Shown: positions 1-8,440, counted from the stretch's first letter. The stretch is 33,967 bases of DNA from Sinorhizobium psoraleae (GCF_013283645.1 NZ_JABEKV010000012.1:57724-91690); one strand, 5' to 3'. Numbers and translations are program-made. The notes: a model not told the origin generated them from the letters alone.

Positions 1-1
1 T

Positions 2-17
2 TGTCGGCTCTGCGACA
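2..17 (+). promoter_or_regulatory. NifA upstream activator sequence
   Basis: The sequence reads TGT, ten bases, ACA, an exact match to the TGT-N10-ACA NifA binding site. It lies about 87 bp upstream of the -24/-12 element that precedes nifH, a normal distance for NifA acting through a DNA loop. Seen directly; function is inferred from the motif and the context. Confidence 0.8.
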
Positions 18-103
18 CCGCTTTATTTCGTCGGATCGCGTGCTCTAGCGTCTAAGTAGCTGGAATAGCAGCAAATAACTTTTGGTCAGCCGATCGACCT
101 GCT

Positions 104-119
104 TGGCATAACTCTTGTA
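104..119 (+). promoter_or_regulatory. sigma-54 (-24/-12) promoter of nifHD
   Basis: TGGCATA-N4-TTGTA matches the TGGCACG-N4-TTGCW consensus of RpoN promoters, with the GG and TG dinucleotides at the required spacing. It lies about 88 bp before the nifH ATG and downstream of a perfect NifA box, so nifHD should be expressed in nodules under NifA and RpoN. Confidence 0.8.
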
Positions 120-206
120 GCCGTTGTTGTGCAGGCGGCGGAAGCTGCCGGCGGCATTGATGTTGCGGGCAACCGCGATGGTTCGAACAAACTGAAGGAA
201 AGCAAC

Positions 207-1100
207 ATGGCAGGTCTGCGTCAAATCGCATTTTACGGGAAGGGCGGTATCGGCAAGTCGACCACCTCACAAAATACGCTCGCCGCCCTTGTCGACCTCG
301 GGCAGAAGATCCTCATCGTGGGCTGCGACCCGAAGGCCGACTCCACCCGCCTGATCCTGAATTCGAAGGCGCAGGATACGGTGCTGCATCTCGCCGCCAC
401 GGAAGGTTCGGTTGAAGACCTCGAGGTCGAGGATGTGCTGAAGGTCGGCTACAAAGGCATCAAGTGCGTGGAGTCCGGCGGTCCGGAGCCGGGCGTCGGT
501 TGCGCCGGGCGCGGCGTCATCACCTCGATCAACTTCCTGGAGGAAAACGGCGCCTATGACGATGTCGACTACGTCTCCTACGACGTGCTCGGCGACGTGG
601 TGTGCGGCGGCTTCGCGATGCCGATCCGCGAAAATAAGGCCCAGGAAATCTACATCGTCATGTCCGGTGAGATGATGGCCCTTTATGCCGCCAACAACAT
701 CGCCAGGGGCATCCTCAAATATGCCACCGCCGGCAGCGTCCGTCTCGGCGGCCTGATTTGCAACGAGCGTCAGACCGACCGCGAGCTCGACCTCGCCGAA
801 GCGCTGGCCGCCAAGCTGAATTCCAAGCTCATCCACTTCGTGCCACGCGACAACATCGTCCAGCATGCCGAGCTCAGGAAGATGACGGTCATCCAGTATG
901 CGCCCGACTCCAAACAGGCGGCGGAATATCGCGCGCTGGCTGAAAAGATCCATCTCAATTCGGGTCAAGGCACCATCCCGACCCCGATCACCATGGAGGA
1001 ACTGGAAGACATGCTGCTCGACTTCGGCATCATGAAGACCGACGAGCAGATGCTGGCAGAACTCCAGGCCAAGGAAGCCAAGGCGGCAGCCAGCCTGTAG
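207..1100 (+). CDS. nifH: Nitrogenase iron protein (dinitrogenase reductase)
   Basis: The 297-residue product is full length for NifH. It is a homodimeric Fe protein that carries one 4Fe-4S cluster and passes electrons to the MoFe protein with ATP hydrolysis. Visible landmarks are the P-loop GKGGIGKST at residues 11-19, the cluster ligands Cys99 and Cys133, and Arg102 in the CAGRG loop (the site of reversible ADP-ribosylation in some diazotrophs). The reading frame stays open upstream to about 129, but the ATG at 207 gives the family start MAGLRQIAFYGKGG and has GAAGGAAA about 7 nt before it. It follows a NifA box and a sigma-54 promoter. nifD begins 102 bp after its stop, and the two are presumably cotranscribed. 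Confidence 0.97.
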   Translation: MAGLRQIAFYGKGGIGKSTTSQNTLAALVDLGQKILIVGCDPKADSTRLILNSKAQDTVLHLAATEGSVEDLEVEDVLKVGYKGIKCVESGGPEPGVGCAGRGVITSINFLEENGAYDDVDYVSYDVLGDVVCGGFAMPIRENKAQEIYIVMSGEMMALYAANNIARGILKYATAGSVRLGGLICNERQTDRELDLAEALAAKLNSKLIHFVPRDNIVQHAELRKMTVIQYAPDSKQAAEYRALAEKIHLNSGQGTIPTPITMEELEDMLLDFGIMKTDEQMLAELQAKEAKAAASL

Positions 1101-1202
1101 CCGAGGCTGCCGACAGGCACGCAGCTGAACGCCGCGCGCCCATTCCACGAACGACGCCCGCGTTGCTGAGGCGTCATCCGAACCTTCAAAGGGGCAGGCC
1201 CA

Positions 1203-2705
1203 ATGAGTCTCGACTACGAGAATGACAGTGCTTTCCATGCGAAGCTTATCGAGGAAGTGCTGTCGCAATACCCACACAAAGCGGCGAAGCGTCGCCAAAA
1301 GCACCTCAGTGTCGCCGCCGAGAGGGAGGAGGTCGGCGACGACGGCCAGGCCATCTCCGAATGCGACGTAAAGTCGAACATCAAGTCGATTCCGGGGGTG
1401 ATGACGATCCGCGGCTGCGCCTATGCCGGCTCAAAAGGTGTCGTTTGGGGTCCGATCAAGGATATGGTCCACATCTCGCATGGGCCGGTCGGCTGCGGTC
1501 AATACTCCTGGTCGCAGCGCCGCAACTACTACGTCGGGCTGACGGGCATCGACACCTTCGTGACGATGCAGTTCACCTCCGACTTCCAGGAGAAGGACAT
1601 CGTTTTCGGTGGCGACAAAAAGCTGGAAAAGGTCATCGACGAGATCGAGGAACTGTTTCCACTCAATAACGGCGTTACCCTGCAGTCCGAATGCCCGATC
1701 GGTCTGATTGGCGACGACATCGAGGCGGTCGCCCGAAAGAAGGCCAAGGAGCACGATAAAACGATCGTGCCGGTGCGCTGCGAGGGCTTTCGCGGTGTGT
1801 CGCAATCGCTCGGCCACCACATCGCCAACGACGCGATCCGCGATTGGGTCTTCGACAAGAAGGACGTGGAATTCGAGTCCGGTCACTACGACGTCAATGT
1901 CGTCGGCGACTACAACATCGGCGGCGATGCCTGGGCCTCGCGCATCCTGCTCGAGGAGATCGGGCTGCGCGTCGTCGGCAACTGGTCGGGAGACGCCACG
2001 CTCGCGGAAGTGGAACGGGCCCCGAAGGCCAAGCTCAACCTCATCCACTGCTACCGGTCGATGAACTACATCTGCCGGCACATGGAGGAAAAATACGGCA
2101 TCCCCTGGATGGAGTATAATTTCTTCGGCCCATCGCAGATCGAAGCCTCGCTGCGCAACATCGCCAGGCACTTCGGCCCGGCAATTGAAGAACGGACCGA
2201 AAGGGTGATCGCCAAATACCGGCCCCTGGTCGATGCCGTGGTCGATAAATATTGGCCGCGCCTCCAGGGCAAGCGAGTGATGCTTTACGTCGGTGGTTTG
2301 CGCCCCCGTCACGTCACCACCGCCTATGAAGACCTCGGCATGCAGATCGTCGGGACCGGCTACGAATTCGGCCACAACGACGACTATCAGCGCACCGGCC
2401 ATTACGTGAAGAAGGGCACGCTGATCTATGACGACGTAACCAGTTACGAACTGGACAAGTTCATCGAGCGGATCCGTCCCGATCTTGTTGGCTCCGGCAT
2501 CAAGGAGAAATATCCGGTGCAGAAGATGGGCATCCCGTTCCGCCAGATGCACTCATGGGATTATTCCGGCCCGTACCACGGCTATGACGGCTTCGCCATC
2601 TTCGCCCGCGACATGGATCTCGCCATCAACAATCCGGTCTGGGACCTCTACGACGCGCCCTGGAAGAAACCGACGACGGCCGCGACGGCAGCTGCAGCCG
2701 AATAG
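1203..2705 (+). CDS. nifD: Nitrogenase molybdenum-iron protein alpha chain
   Basis: The 500-residue product is NifD, which with NifK forms the alpha2beta2 MoFe protein that reduces N2. P-cluster ligands Cys72, Cys98 and Cys164 are present, as are the FeMo-cofactor ligands Cys283 (LIHCYRSMNY) and His450 (RQMHSWDYSG), and Gln201/His205 near the cofactor. These correspond to Cys62/88/154, Cys275, His442, Gln191 and His195 of Azotobacter. The gene is therefore intact and predicted active. The start has GGGGC about 8 nt upstream. Oddly, nifK, which normally follows within about 100 bp, is absent. The DNA after the stop is a fragment of an unrelated effector and IS debris. Confidence 0.97.
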   Translation: MSLDYENDSAFHAKLIEEVLSQYPHKAAKRRQKHLSVAAEREEVGDDGQAISECDVKSNIKSIPGVMTIRGCAYAGSKGVVWGPIKDMVHISHGPVGCGQYSWSQRRNYYVGLTGIDTFVTMQFTSDFQEKDIVFGGDKKLEKVIDEIEELFPLNNGVTLQSECPIGLIGDDIEAVARKKAKEHDKTIVPVRCEGFRGVSQSLGHHIANDAIRDWVFDKKDVEFESGHYDVNVVGDYNIGGDAWASRILLEEIGLRVVGNWSGDATLAEVERAPKAKLNLIHCYRSMNYICRHMEEKYGIPWMEYNFFGPSQIEASLRNIARHFGPAIEERTERVIAKYRPLVDAVVDKYWPRLQGKRVMLYVGGLRPRHVTTAYEDLGMQIVGTGYEFGHNDDYQRTGHYVKKGTLIYDDVTSYELDKFIERIRPDLVGSGIKEKYPVQKMGIPFRQMHSWDYSGPYHGYDGFAIFARDMDLAINNPVWDLYDAPWKKPTTAATAAAAE

Positions 2706-2767
2706 AAGCTTGGTCTTCCGCGGAAGCCGCGGGAACCCTGAAACGTCTCAAAAGGTCTCTGTGCCGC

Positions 2768-2989
2768 CGCAAGTCGCGGCCAGAGCTGAACGATTACGAT
2801 TGCGGCGTCTTCGTCGTCGATGGCACGCGGGCGCTGGTTCAACACCTGCTCCACGGGCAGCGGCCAAGCCACGAGCCGCTGCACCTCGACACCCTCGTGG
2901 CCGATCGCCAGGCGCTGCAAAACCGGCTGGCGACGCGCCTGCCGCAGGAGGTGGAGCCCCGTTCGGTGATGAAGCCGCCTCCCCACTAA
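2768..2989 (+). pseudogene. C-terminal fragment of a C48 (Ulp1/SUMO-protease-like) effector, copy 1
   Basis: In the frame of position 2786 the DNA reads ELNDYDCGVFVVDGTRALVQ, then about 45 more residues to a TAA at 2987. The pattern (Q/E)-L-N-x-Y-D-C-G-V-F-V is the nucleophile-Cys motif of C48 cysteine proteases, the family of XopD and the rhizobial effector NopD. The His and Asp parts of the triad, and any start codon or secretion signal, are missing, so this is a dead fragment. It begins within about 80 bp of the nifD stop. The last 18 or so residues (TRLPQEVEPRSVMKPPPH) differ from the second copy at 26850-27017, so one of the two ends is secondary. The protease assignment is by motif only. 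Confidence 0.65.
2784..2933 (+). repeat. 150-bp direct repeat, copy 1 (C48-protease segment)
   Basis: This segment is about 97% identical (four mismatches seen by eye) to 26860-27009 in the same orientation. Homology begins sharply at AGCTGAAC and ends at GGCTGGCGA in both copies. The repeats encode the same protein piece, the catalytic-Cys end of a Ulp1-like protease. They flank about 24 kb holding nopX through the SKWP effector. Confidence 0.9.
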
Positions 2990-3023
2990 AGACGGCATTC
3001 GAGCCAGGGGAAGTCCGGTTACT

Positions 3024-3083
3024 GTTGGCTGATGAGCTTGCCTCCTCTTCGCCAGCGGTAACGGATGGTGTTCATCAGCCAAC
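3024..3083. repeat. 12-bp inverted repeat with 36-bp spacer
   Basis: GTTGGCTGATGA at 3024-3035 is perfectly inverted as TCATCAGCCAAC at 3072-3083. It lies between the C48 fragment and the IS66 remnant. It could be a pair of old transposon ends or a hairpin. No function is assigned. Confidence 0.5.
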
Positions 3084-3142
3084 GCCGTGGTCCCCAAACG
3101 TAAAAGATAACTTTGAAGTGGAGGAGCGGTCACGGAACTATC

Positions 3143-3560
3143 GGCGTCATCATCGCCTCGCAATCGCGGCAGGTAAATTCCTCACGTACCGAGTAAATGA
3201 CCTTGAAGCGGCGCGGGATCTCCTACAACGTCTCGTGATGTCCTCGGCCCAGTTTCGACAGCCGCGAGTCCGCCGCAACCGGAGCAGGCCGTCGGGCCCC
3301 TTCGATGACGATATGCTCGAGTTCGATATCTTCTGGCCAGGGGCTCGCGAACCGGGCGCCTGCGGAGTGAACGTGCGCATCGGCTGGGTTTTGTCTGCCG
3401 CAGCCGCGGCCGCTAGTTCATCCTCGGCCGCAGGTGCGCGTTTCGATGAATGCCCGGACAAGCGATCTGCAATCAGTCTGGACGACAATCATCAACACTC
3501 TCCACGGTGCTTCTTCAGGTCGGCTATTTCTGCTGCGAGATGGAGCTGGAAGCCTATGCC
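3143..3560 (-). pseudogene. Degenerate IS66-family transposase (TnpC) N-terminal part
   Basis: On the minus strand, pieces of an IS66 TnpC appear in different frames in the correct order: KRAPAAEDELAAAAAADKT, then PEDIELEHIVIEGP, a CSGCGG zinc-ribbon half, EDIT, and EIPRRFKVIYSVREEFTCRDCEA. At least two frameshifts and in-frame stops separate them, and the catalytic DDE domain is not present. In IS66, TnpC is the transposase and TnpA/TnpB are accessory; neither accessory gene is visible here. It is a remnant of an insertion next to nifD. Confidence 0.7.
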
Positions 3561-3768
3561 GCCATATGCGACCTCGGGGTGGAGACGTCCGCCTGGCTCA
3601 GATAACCCTTGCCTTAAACGGTTCCCGGTATTGCACCTCCTCAAAACTTGATCGAGCGATTGAATTGAGTCATACCACCTCGGAATTTGAGAGATTTGGT
3701 CCTCTAGCACTGGCAGTTTTCGCGGCGCGGTTCTGGCCATCTCCTCGAAATCAAAACCACCCAAGGTA

Positions 3769-3873
3769 ATGCATCAGTTCTGCAGCTTTATCCTCGATGG
3801 CCGGCTCGTCGTGGACAACGCCATTCAGTCCATTTCCGACCACGATACTACTGTGGGTTTGCGTCGGAACAGA
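3769..3873 (+). pseudogene. Possible IS66-type transposase C-terminal scrap
   Basis: The plus strand reads QFCSFILDGRLVVDNAIQSI, which resembles the F-L-x-DGR-x-x-x-DN-x-x-E-x-x-I segment around the final catalytic Glu of IS66 TnpC. The expected Asn-Asn and Glu are degraded. It lies opposite in orientation to the N-terminal IS66 remnant at 3143-3560, which implies rearrangement or two elements. The match is short and could be chance. DNA from 3874 to 4164 holds nothing I recognise. Confidence 0.35.
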
Positions 3874-4164
3874 GCCTCTGTTGCTGAGTGGCCTAAGCCC
3901 CCTTTCATGAGAGAGCGCAGACACCCCATGGGCGCTCTGTTGCAGCCGGGCCGACAATTTCGGCATTTGCGTCGTGGTCCTTTCGTTGAATACAGGCCAC
4001 ATACACGCGCCGGCGCACTTGGGTTTGCGCGGCATCAGTCCGAGTGGCCGCTCCCCCTCACTGAACTGAATCCCTCCGTGACCCCTCAATTCAGCTAAAT
4101 GACCTAAAGGGCAGCAGTTTCTGCGCGAAAAGCTCGGGGGACCGGAACTGCTTGCCCGATCGCG

Positions 4165-4328
4165 GGCCGGCCCTGATGCGGCTGGTTGCCGGGATCGCCA
4201 TCGCCGATCCCGATCTGTCGCTGCGCGACATTTGCCCCAATTGGACCAGATGCACGAGCGGCCCCCACGTGGCGGCCGCGGCGGGGCCTTTGGACTAGGC
4301 GCGCCGCTTCGGGCTGGCTCGCTCTTGA
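4165..4328 (+). pseudogene. Degenerate C-terminal tail of a serine recombinase / resolvase-like gene
   Basis: Frame-shifted pieces read PDLSLRDIC, then QLDQMHERPPRGGRG, and finally LD-stop-ARRFGLARS-stop. Together they match the common C-terminal tail of resolvase/invertase-type recombinases (L-x-x-MHERTPRGG...LLDxARRxGL). At least two frameshifts and an in-frame TAG are present and the catalytic N-terminal domain is missing, so it is dead. Confidence 0.5.
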
Positions 4329-4674
4329 GAGCTTGATCGTAAAGCAACCGAGCTTGGAAAGGCGCGCCATTGACGCCAACGGTCGGATGACAGCTTCGTG
4401 CGCCACGGCCTTCAGCCAAGTAGCATTCGCATGCACCCTGCCCTCCGAAATCGTGTACTAAGCCACAAAGGCGGCGCGGGAGGAAGTGCACCCGGGTTCA
4501 GTCAGTGAGCGGCAGCGGGGAGGAGGAATGCTGTCCTTCGAACCGAAGCGGCTCGGGAGGAGGTGAATCGCTTCGCTACATAGGAAGTGGTGTTGCAGTG
4601 CAATTAGATTCGCGAGCATTCACGCCGCACAGAGGCGGGTACATATCTGTTATCAGTCGCCGCATGCAGGAGAC
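4329..4674. other. Intergenic stretch with no recognisable gene
   Basis: Short open frames occur on both strands, but none has a convincing ribosome-binding site, family motif or neighbour relationship. Given the debris on its left it is probably degraded mobile DNA. Confidence 0.5.
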
Positions 4675-4705
4675 GGAAAAGGCCGAGTCAGCCCCGGCCT
4701 TTCCA
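4675..4705 (-). terminator. Hairpin, possible terminator downstream of nopX
   Basis: GGAAAAGGCCG pairs with CGGCCTTTCC across a short loop, with one bulged base. Read on the minus strand, the second arm ends in a CCTTTTCC run. It lies about 225 nt beyond the nopX stop, in the right direction to end nopX transcription. The T-run is weak, so termination is inferred. Confidence 0.4.
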
Positions 4706-4930
4706 AGAGCTTAAGGAACCGCCCTTAGTCTTGCAAATTGTCCGCTGACTTCCTTCCGGACTTGCGATCCTTTATTCCAGCTGATCTTCCGCCATCCTTC
4801 AGCTCCGCAGGCCAGCCCGCTTAGGCAGAGGCTGAGGGCATTGGCCGCCTCAACGCGGCCGCAATGTCTGCCCCGGAACAAGAAAAGGGCGTTGTGCGAT
4901 CTGGCTGGCAACATCAGTGGCTTGCACAAC

Positions 4931-6760
4931 TCAGGCCGCAAGGCGTGCTTGCAGGTTGTTCAAATAGCCTTCTGCATAGGTTTGCGCCATGGAAATCGGC
5001 AGATTGATCCCGGCCGTTGCCGCCTCTTCCAGCGCCTTCTTCACGAGCCCGTTGCGAATTGCCAGCTTGACCTCGGGGCCCGCGACCAAGCTGAGCGCCT
5101 GCGCTCCGATACTGATGCCAGCTTGTTGCAGCGCCTGCTTCATATCGCCTCCGGTAATGGCTGTACGGAGAAGATTTGCCGCTTGCGCTTCGCACGAAAG
5201 AGCCATCGACATGGCATCGGCCACTTGGCCAAGGCCCGGAACGAAGCTCAATACACCCACCGCGGTCGCAGCCCAATCAAGCACTGGCGAGACCACCTTG
5301 AGCACGTCGCCGACTGCATGGATGAAGGCCCCGCCGTTTTTCTTGGGTGACTTGGTATCAGGTTGGTCCGTCCGGCCCATCATCATGTCCGAGACGGCGT
5401 CCTGTTGCGCAGCGGTTTTGGGCGCATGGGTCTTTGGCTCCTGAACGGTCCGGTTCGCTGACGACATGCTGTCGCAGAAGTGGGCAAAGTCATTTTTGCT
5501 GATGTCACCGGAATCGACCGTGTGTCCGCCGCCGAAGTCGAAGAACGAATTGTGGGTCTTGTAGCCCGTAATCGTATTGTTCAGCAGACCGAACAATAGA
5601 GGGTCTGAGAGTAGTTGCGAGGCCGCTTTCTGTACTTTCGGGTCAAGGCTCTTGTCTTCTACCATGCTCGCGAGCTTGTCACGAGTCAGGTCACCGCTTC
5701 CAAAGAAGGCGTCCTGATTGCTCTTGATCGTTTCGATTGTATCCAGCTCGGTTCGCGTGAGGCTCATCGACGATGAAGCGACTTGCAGGAAATCCTCTTT
5801 GTGGACCTTGTCTATCGCACCACCGTACAACTGCTTCCATTCATCCGGGTGACTGACGAAGTACTGAGCCGCCGCAATGACCTGGGGCGGACATTTGCCG
5901 GTTTTTGCTTCGCCTTCGACGATCCGCTTGAACTCAGCGAGACTCAGGTTCTTGGGCAGGTTTTCGGAGTACCGGTAAAGCTCGCGTAATGCATCGCTGC
6001 GGGTCATGACCGACGGCTGCGGATTTCCAGTGCTGTCAGATGGAATGTAATTCTGCCCGTAACTTTGCGCCTGCTTCTCCTGAAATGCGGCAACTTGTGA
6101 GTGATGGCCGGAGAATGCGCACAAATCTTTCGCGGTGATCTTGCCGCCGCAGCGGCCATCACCCTGCGAGCCGATCGCATAAAATAGTTCTGGATCCCGC
6201 TGCAATCCCTCGATGGCCGCTTTCAGATCCGGTGGCGTAGATGGATCATTGGCTTTGTCCCCCAACGATTGCCAACTAAGCGGGCATTGGTCCTTGTGAC
6301 GGTTCAGCACTGCCACAATCTGCAACTCGGCTGAGGTCAACGAGCCGCCGTTCCACGTGATTCTCTCGCTTTTTATGGGCGCCGGCGCAATCGAAGGAGG
6401 GGCAATCGAAGGAGGGGCAATCGACGAGGCCTGCGGGCGCTCACCCATTGATGCTAGTGCCGCCCTCATATGTGGCGGCAGCAGGTCCAATGGGTGGCGG
6501 CTCAGTTCCTCCAACTGCGATCCGACACCCGGCGACAGCGATTCCGATGCATGCCGGGACAACCCTTCCGTAGTCGATGCGAGATCCCGCGGCAGCGGAT
6601 CCCGGAGCGCGAGGTGACCGGTCTTGTCTTCGAGCAGGTAAATGGACAGCATCGCATTGAAGGGTGATGCGTTTTGCTGAGTCTTATCGAGCGCGGATAT
6701 CGAACCCGACCAAGCCTGTGCGGACTGCGAAAAAACGTTGCTGGCATTATTGACTGGCAT
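4931..6760 (-). CDS. nopX: NopX, type III translocon protein (HrpF/NolX family)
   Basis: The 609-residue protein has the size and pattern of NopX (formerly NolX), a secreted T3SS protein thought to form the pore or bridge at the plant membrane. About three imperfect repeats are visible in the middle, each with a (D/H)P-x-x(F/W)-x-x-L(L/Y) helix followed by a G-x-I/L-x-x-x-DF element, as in HrpF. The C-terminal third has hydrophobic segments (VVSPVLDWAATAVGVLSFVPG and a second Ala/Leu-rich stretch), consistent with membrane insertion. There is no signal peptide, as expected for T3SS cargo. The ATG at 6760 has GAGGAG about 6 nt upstream. A tts box lies about 210 bp upstream, so it is probably its own TtsI-driven unit. 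A Ser-Ile-Ala-Pro-Pro repeat near residue 118 is encoded by a 15-bp tandem repeat. Confidence 0.92.
   Translation of the reverse strand: MPVNNASNVFSQSAQAWSGSISALDKTQQNASPFNAMLSIYLLEDKTGHLALRDPLPRDLASTTEGLSRHASESLSPGVGSQLEELSRHPLDLLPPHMRAALASMGERPQASSIAPPSIAPPSIAPAPIKSERITWNGGSLTSAELQIVAVLNRHKDQCPLSWQSLGDKANDPSTPPDLKAAIEGLQRDPELFYAIGSQGDGRCGGKITAKDLCAFSGHHSQVAAFQEKQAQSYGQNYIPSDSTGNPQPSVMTRSDALRELYRYSENLPKNLSLAEFKRIVEGEAKTGKCPPQVIAAAQYFVSHPDEWKQLYGGAIDKVHKEDFLQVASSSMSLTRTELDTIETIKSNQDAFFGSGDLTRDKLASMVEDKSLDPKVQKAASQLLSDPLLFGLLNNTITGYKTHNSFFDFGGGHTVDSGDISKNDFAHFCDSMSSANRTVQEPKTHAPKTAAQQDAVSDMMMGRTDQPDTKSPKKNGGAFIHAVGDVLKVVSPVLDWAATAVGVLSFVPGLGQVADAMSMALSCEAQAANLLRTAITGGDMKQALQQAGISIGAQALSLVAGPEVKLAIRNGLVKKALEEAATAGINLPISMAQTYAEGYLNNLQARLAA
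6387..6431. repeat. 15-bp in-frame tandem repeat inside nopX
   Basis: GCAATCGAAGGAGGG occurs twice exactly and a third time with changes. On the nopX strand it encodes Ser-Ile-Ala-Pro-Pro units. The unit is a multiple of three, so slippage would change linker length without breaking the frame. Confidence 0.85.
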
Positions 6761-6967
6761 TGTGGCTCCTCAGACGTGAATTGCAGTCCCCCACAAGGGA
6801 GACGCCAGATGTGTTCACGAACGTTGACAATCCGAGCATCGGCCGGGTCACCGCATTCCGCCCGCCGTGCTTTAATTGCTCCCGCTCCTTGATGGCTCTC
6901 AGGTTCAATTCCAGCACTCCAATGGCCGGCGATTGTCGGAGATCCTGGATCCGACCATGAGCGGTTC

Positions 6968-6985
6968 AGCTTTCGAGAACCTGAC
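6968..6985 (-). promoter_or_regulatory. tts box (TtsI-binding promoter element) of nopX
   Basis: On the minus strand the sequence is GTCAGGTTCTCGAAAGCT, nearly identical to the rhizobial tts-box core (GTCAGCTTGTCGAAAGCT). It points toward nopX, whose ATG is about 210 bp downstream. Confidence 0.75.
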
Positions 6986-7049
6986 GAGCTCAAGAGAATT
7001 CACTTAGGAGGCCGCTGCCGGTGATGTTTTCGCAGCGTTTCCATAGATG

Positions 7050-7754
7050 TCATTTCTGACTCAGCTCAGGCTTCCGGCCAACGCCATCCTGTTGCGGCAC
7101 GTCAGAAGAATAAGAGGCTTCGGGTCTCCCATCGCGGACGACCGCGGCGGAGGAGCCCCGAAACAATAACAGCACCGATTCCTTCCTCGGCGCCGGCGCG
7201 ACATGTGGCTGCGCTTGCGCTTCCGCCACGAGGCCGTTGAACGTCTCCTCCACGCGCGCGATGAAGCGCGGTGGACCGAAAACCAAGACGAGGCCACTCC
7301 CCGCCGCCGGTCTGACGACATAGCGATCATCGGAGATGCCAAGCTCATCGAGAGCCGCCTTGAACGCATCGAAGCGAATCGAAGTCAACACAAGCATCCG
7401 AGATTGCGCTTCTTTCGCAGCAGATACATAGAGCACAAGCCCATCGTAGTACCATTGGAGATCGTACAGCTTGGTCAAGCGATCGAGGAACTCGCGCGGT
7501 GGCAAATCCGGCATACGCCCGCGAATCCGCCCCCTCACCTCCGCGCTGATGCTGACCCTGATATTTAGGTTGGTTCCGAATTCCTGCAACGCGGCAGAGA
7601 GATCCTGATCCAGAACCGTATACCTATAGGGTGTCGAGGGGAGTAATAGTGGGGCGCCGGGGGCTGTGTGGATTGCGGCAGAGAGAAAAACCCCGGCACA
7701 GAGTAGTCTCTTCAAGTTGTGCAGGATGGTGGATAGGATGAGCGTTCTGGACAT
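7050..7754 (-). CDS. rhcC1: RhcC1, N-terminal half of the split T3SS secretin (NolW)
   Basis: The 234-residue protein starts with a hydrophobic signal-like segment (ILSTILHNLKRLLCAGVFLSAAIHTAPGAP). It continues with N0/N1-type secretin ring domains (YTVLDQDLSAALQEFGTNLNIRVSISAEVRGRIRG, and LYDLQWYYDGLVLYV). In rhizobia the SctC secretin is encoded as two genes, with RhcC1/NolW giving the periplasmic N domains and RhcC2 the outer-membrane barrel; only the first is in this window. I chose the ATG at 7754, with GGACGAG upstream, over an in-frame TTG at 7772. It is divergent from nopB, with the tts box of the nopB operon between them. Confidence 0.9.
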   Translation of the reverse strand: MSRTLILSTILHNLKRLLCAGVFLSAAIHTAPGAPLLLPSTPYRYTVLDQDLSAALQEFGTNLNIRVSISAEVRGRIRGRMPDLPPREFLDRLTKLYDLQWYYDGLVLYVSAAKEAQSRMLVLTSIRFDAFKAALDELGISDDRYVVRPAAGSGLVLVFGPPRFIARVEETFNGLVAEAQAQPHVAPAPRKESVLLLFRGSSAAVVRDGRPEASYSSDVPQQDGVGRKPELSQK

Positions 7755-7835
7755 CTCGTCCTGATAGACCAAAGGCTGAAACTCTCACAAGCACTAAAGT
7801 CGCTAAAGTGACTTTTTAAATAATAACGGGCTCTC

Positions 7836-7853
7836 GTCAGCTTGCGGTCAGCT
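7836..7853 (+). promoter_or_regulatory. tts box driving the nopB-rhcU operon
   Basis: GTCAGCTTGCGGTCAGCT matches the tts-box core at most positions. It lies about 85 bp upstream of the nopB ATG in the rhcC1/nopB divergent region. The same spacer holds an AAAGTC-N8-GACTTT inverted repeat at 7796-7815. Confidence 0.75.
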
Positions 7854-7936
7854 CGCCTCTCTAGGTACTGGCACAACAGCGGGTGATAACCGGCTGGACT
7901 CATTTCACGCGAAAGAGAAAACAATCGAGTCCTTGC

Positions 7937-8431
7937 ATGATGATGCCTGTTACGTCGATCTCTGCCAGTCTGACCGACTTTGTTCCCAGGGTCGCTTCAC
8001 CGTCATTAGGCGAGCAGGCCCAGTTTGAGCGCGCACTAGCGCAGGCGGCCGCCTCTGCGAAAAACGATACCGTGTTGGGGCCAGCAACGGTGGCGCCAGT
8101 TCCTCCGCATCTGGATGTTCAACGCGCGGCTCCGCAGACAAGCCCGCGCGGCGACCGCGTGCTCCAGACGATTTCTTCCATGTACCGGGACAATACAGTT
8201 ACTTCTGCCGCGCTTGTCCATCAGGTAGGCCTTGAGAAGGGTGCTCTACCGGTGCCGGCGCAGAAGCTCCCTGTGGAAGGTGGGGTAGCGGGAACGCCGA
8301 CGGGACACGATTTCAGCTCGACGATGGCTGATCTACGGGATCTTTACAACGGCGTCACCCAAGTCTCTCTAATTTCCAAAGGTGTCAGCGGCATCACCTC
8401 ATCTGTGAACACCCTAATAAAACAAGGATGA
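7937..8431 (+). CDS. nopB: NopB, secreted T3SS extracellular component (NolB)
   Basis: The 164-residue product matches the length and position of NopB, a secreted protein found in rhizobial T3SS surface appendages and needed for export of other Nops. It is Ala/Ser/Val-rich with a helical C-terminus (DFSSTMADLRDLYNGVTQVSLISKGVSGITSSVNTLIKQG), typical of an inner-rod or early secreted component. The start is one of three consecutive ATGs at 7937-7945; the frame extends upstream to 7883 but without a good site. It is first in the tts-driven operon, 9 bp before rhcJ. Confidence 0.88.
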   Translation: MMMPVTSISASLTDFVPRVASPSLGEQAQFERALAQAAASAKNDTVLGPATVAPVPPHLDVQRAAPQTSPRGDRVLQTISSMYRDNTVTSAALVHQVGLEKGALPVPAQKLPVEGGVAGTPTGHDFSSTMADLRDLYNGVTQVSLISKGVSGITSSVNTLIKQG

Positions 8432-8440
8432 ACGGCGCGC

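Noticed and set aside
267..1304. 345-codon minus-strand ORF across nifH
   Set aside because: Shadow frame of nifH caused by high GC at third positions; no motif or ribosome-binding site.
1431..2552. 373-codon minus-strand ORF across nifD
   Set aside because: Shadow of nifD; the sense strand carries all nitrogenase ligands.
2648..3163. Minus-strand open frame through the 150-bp repeat (and its twin at 26640-27203)
   Set aside because: Long GC-rich antisense frame with no motif; the plus strand of the same DNA encodes a recognisable C48 segment.
2485..3651. 388-codon plus-strand ORF spanning the nifD end and the junk zone
   Set aside because: It reads nifD out of frame, then the C48 fragment out of frame, then antisense IS66. 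No consistent protein.
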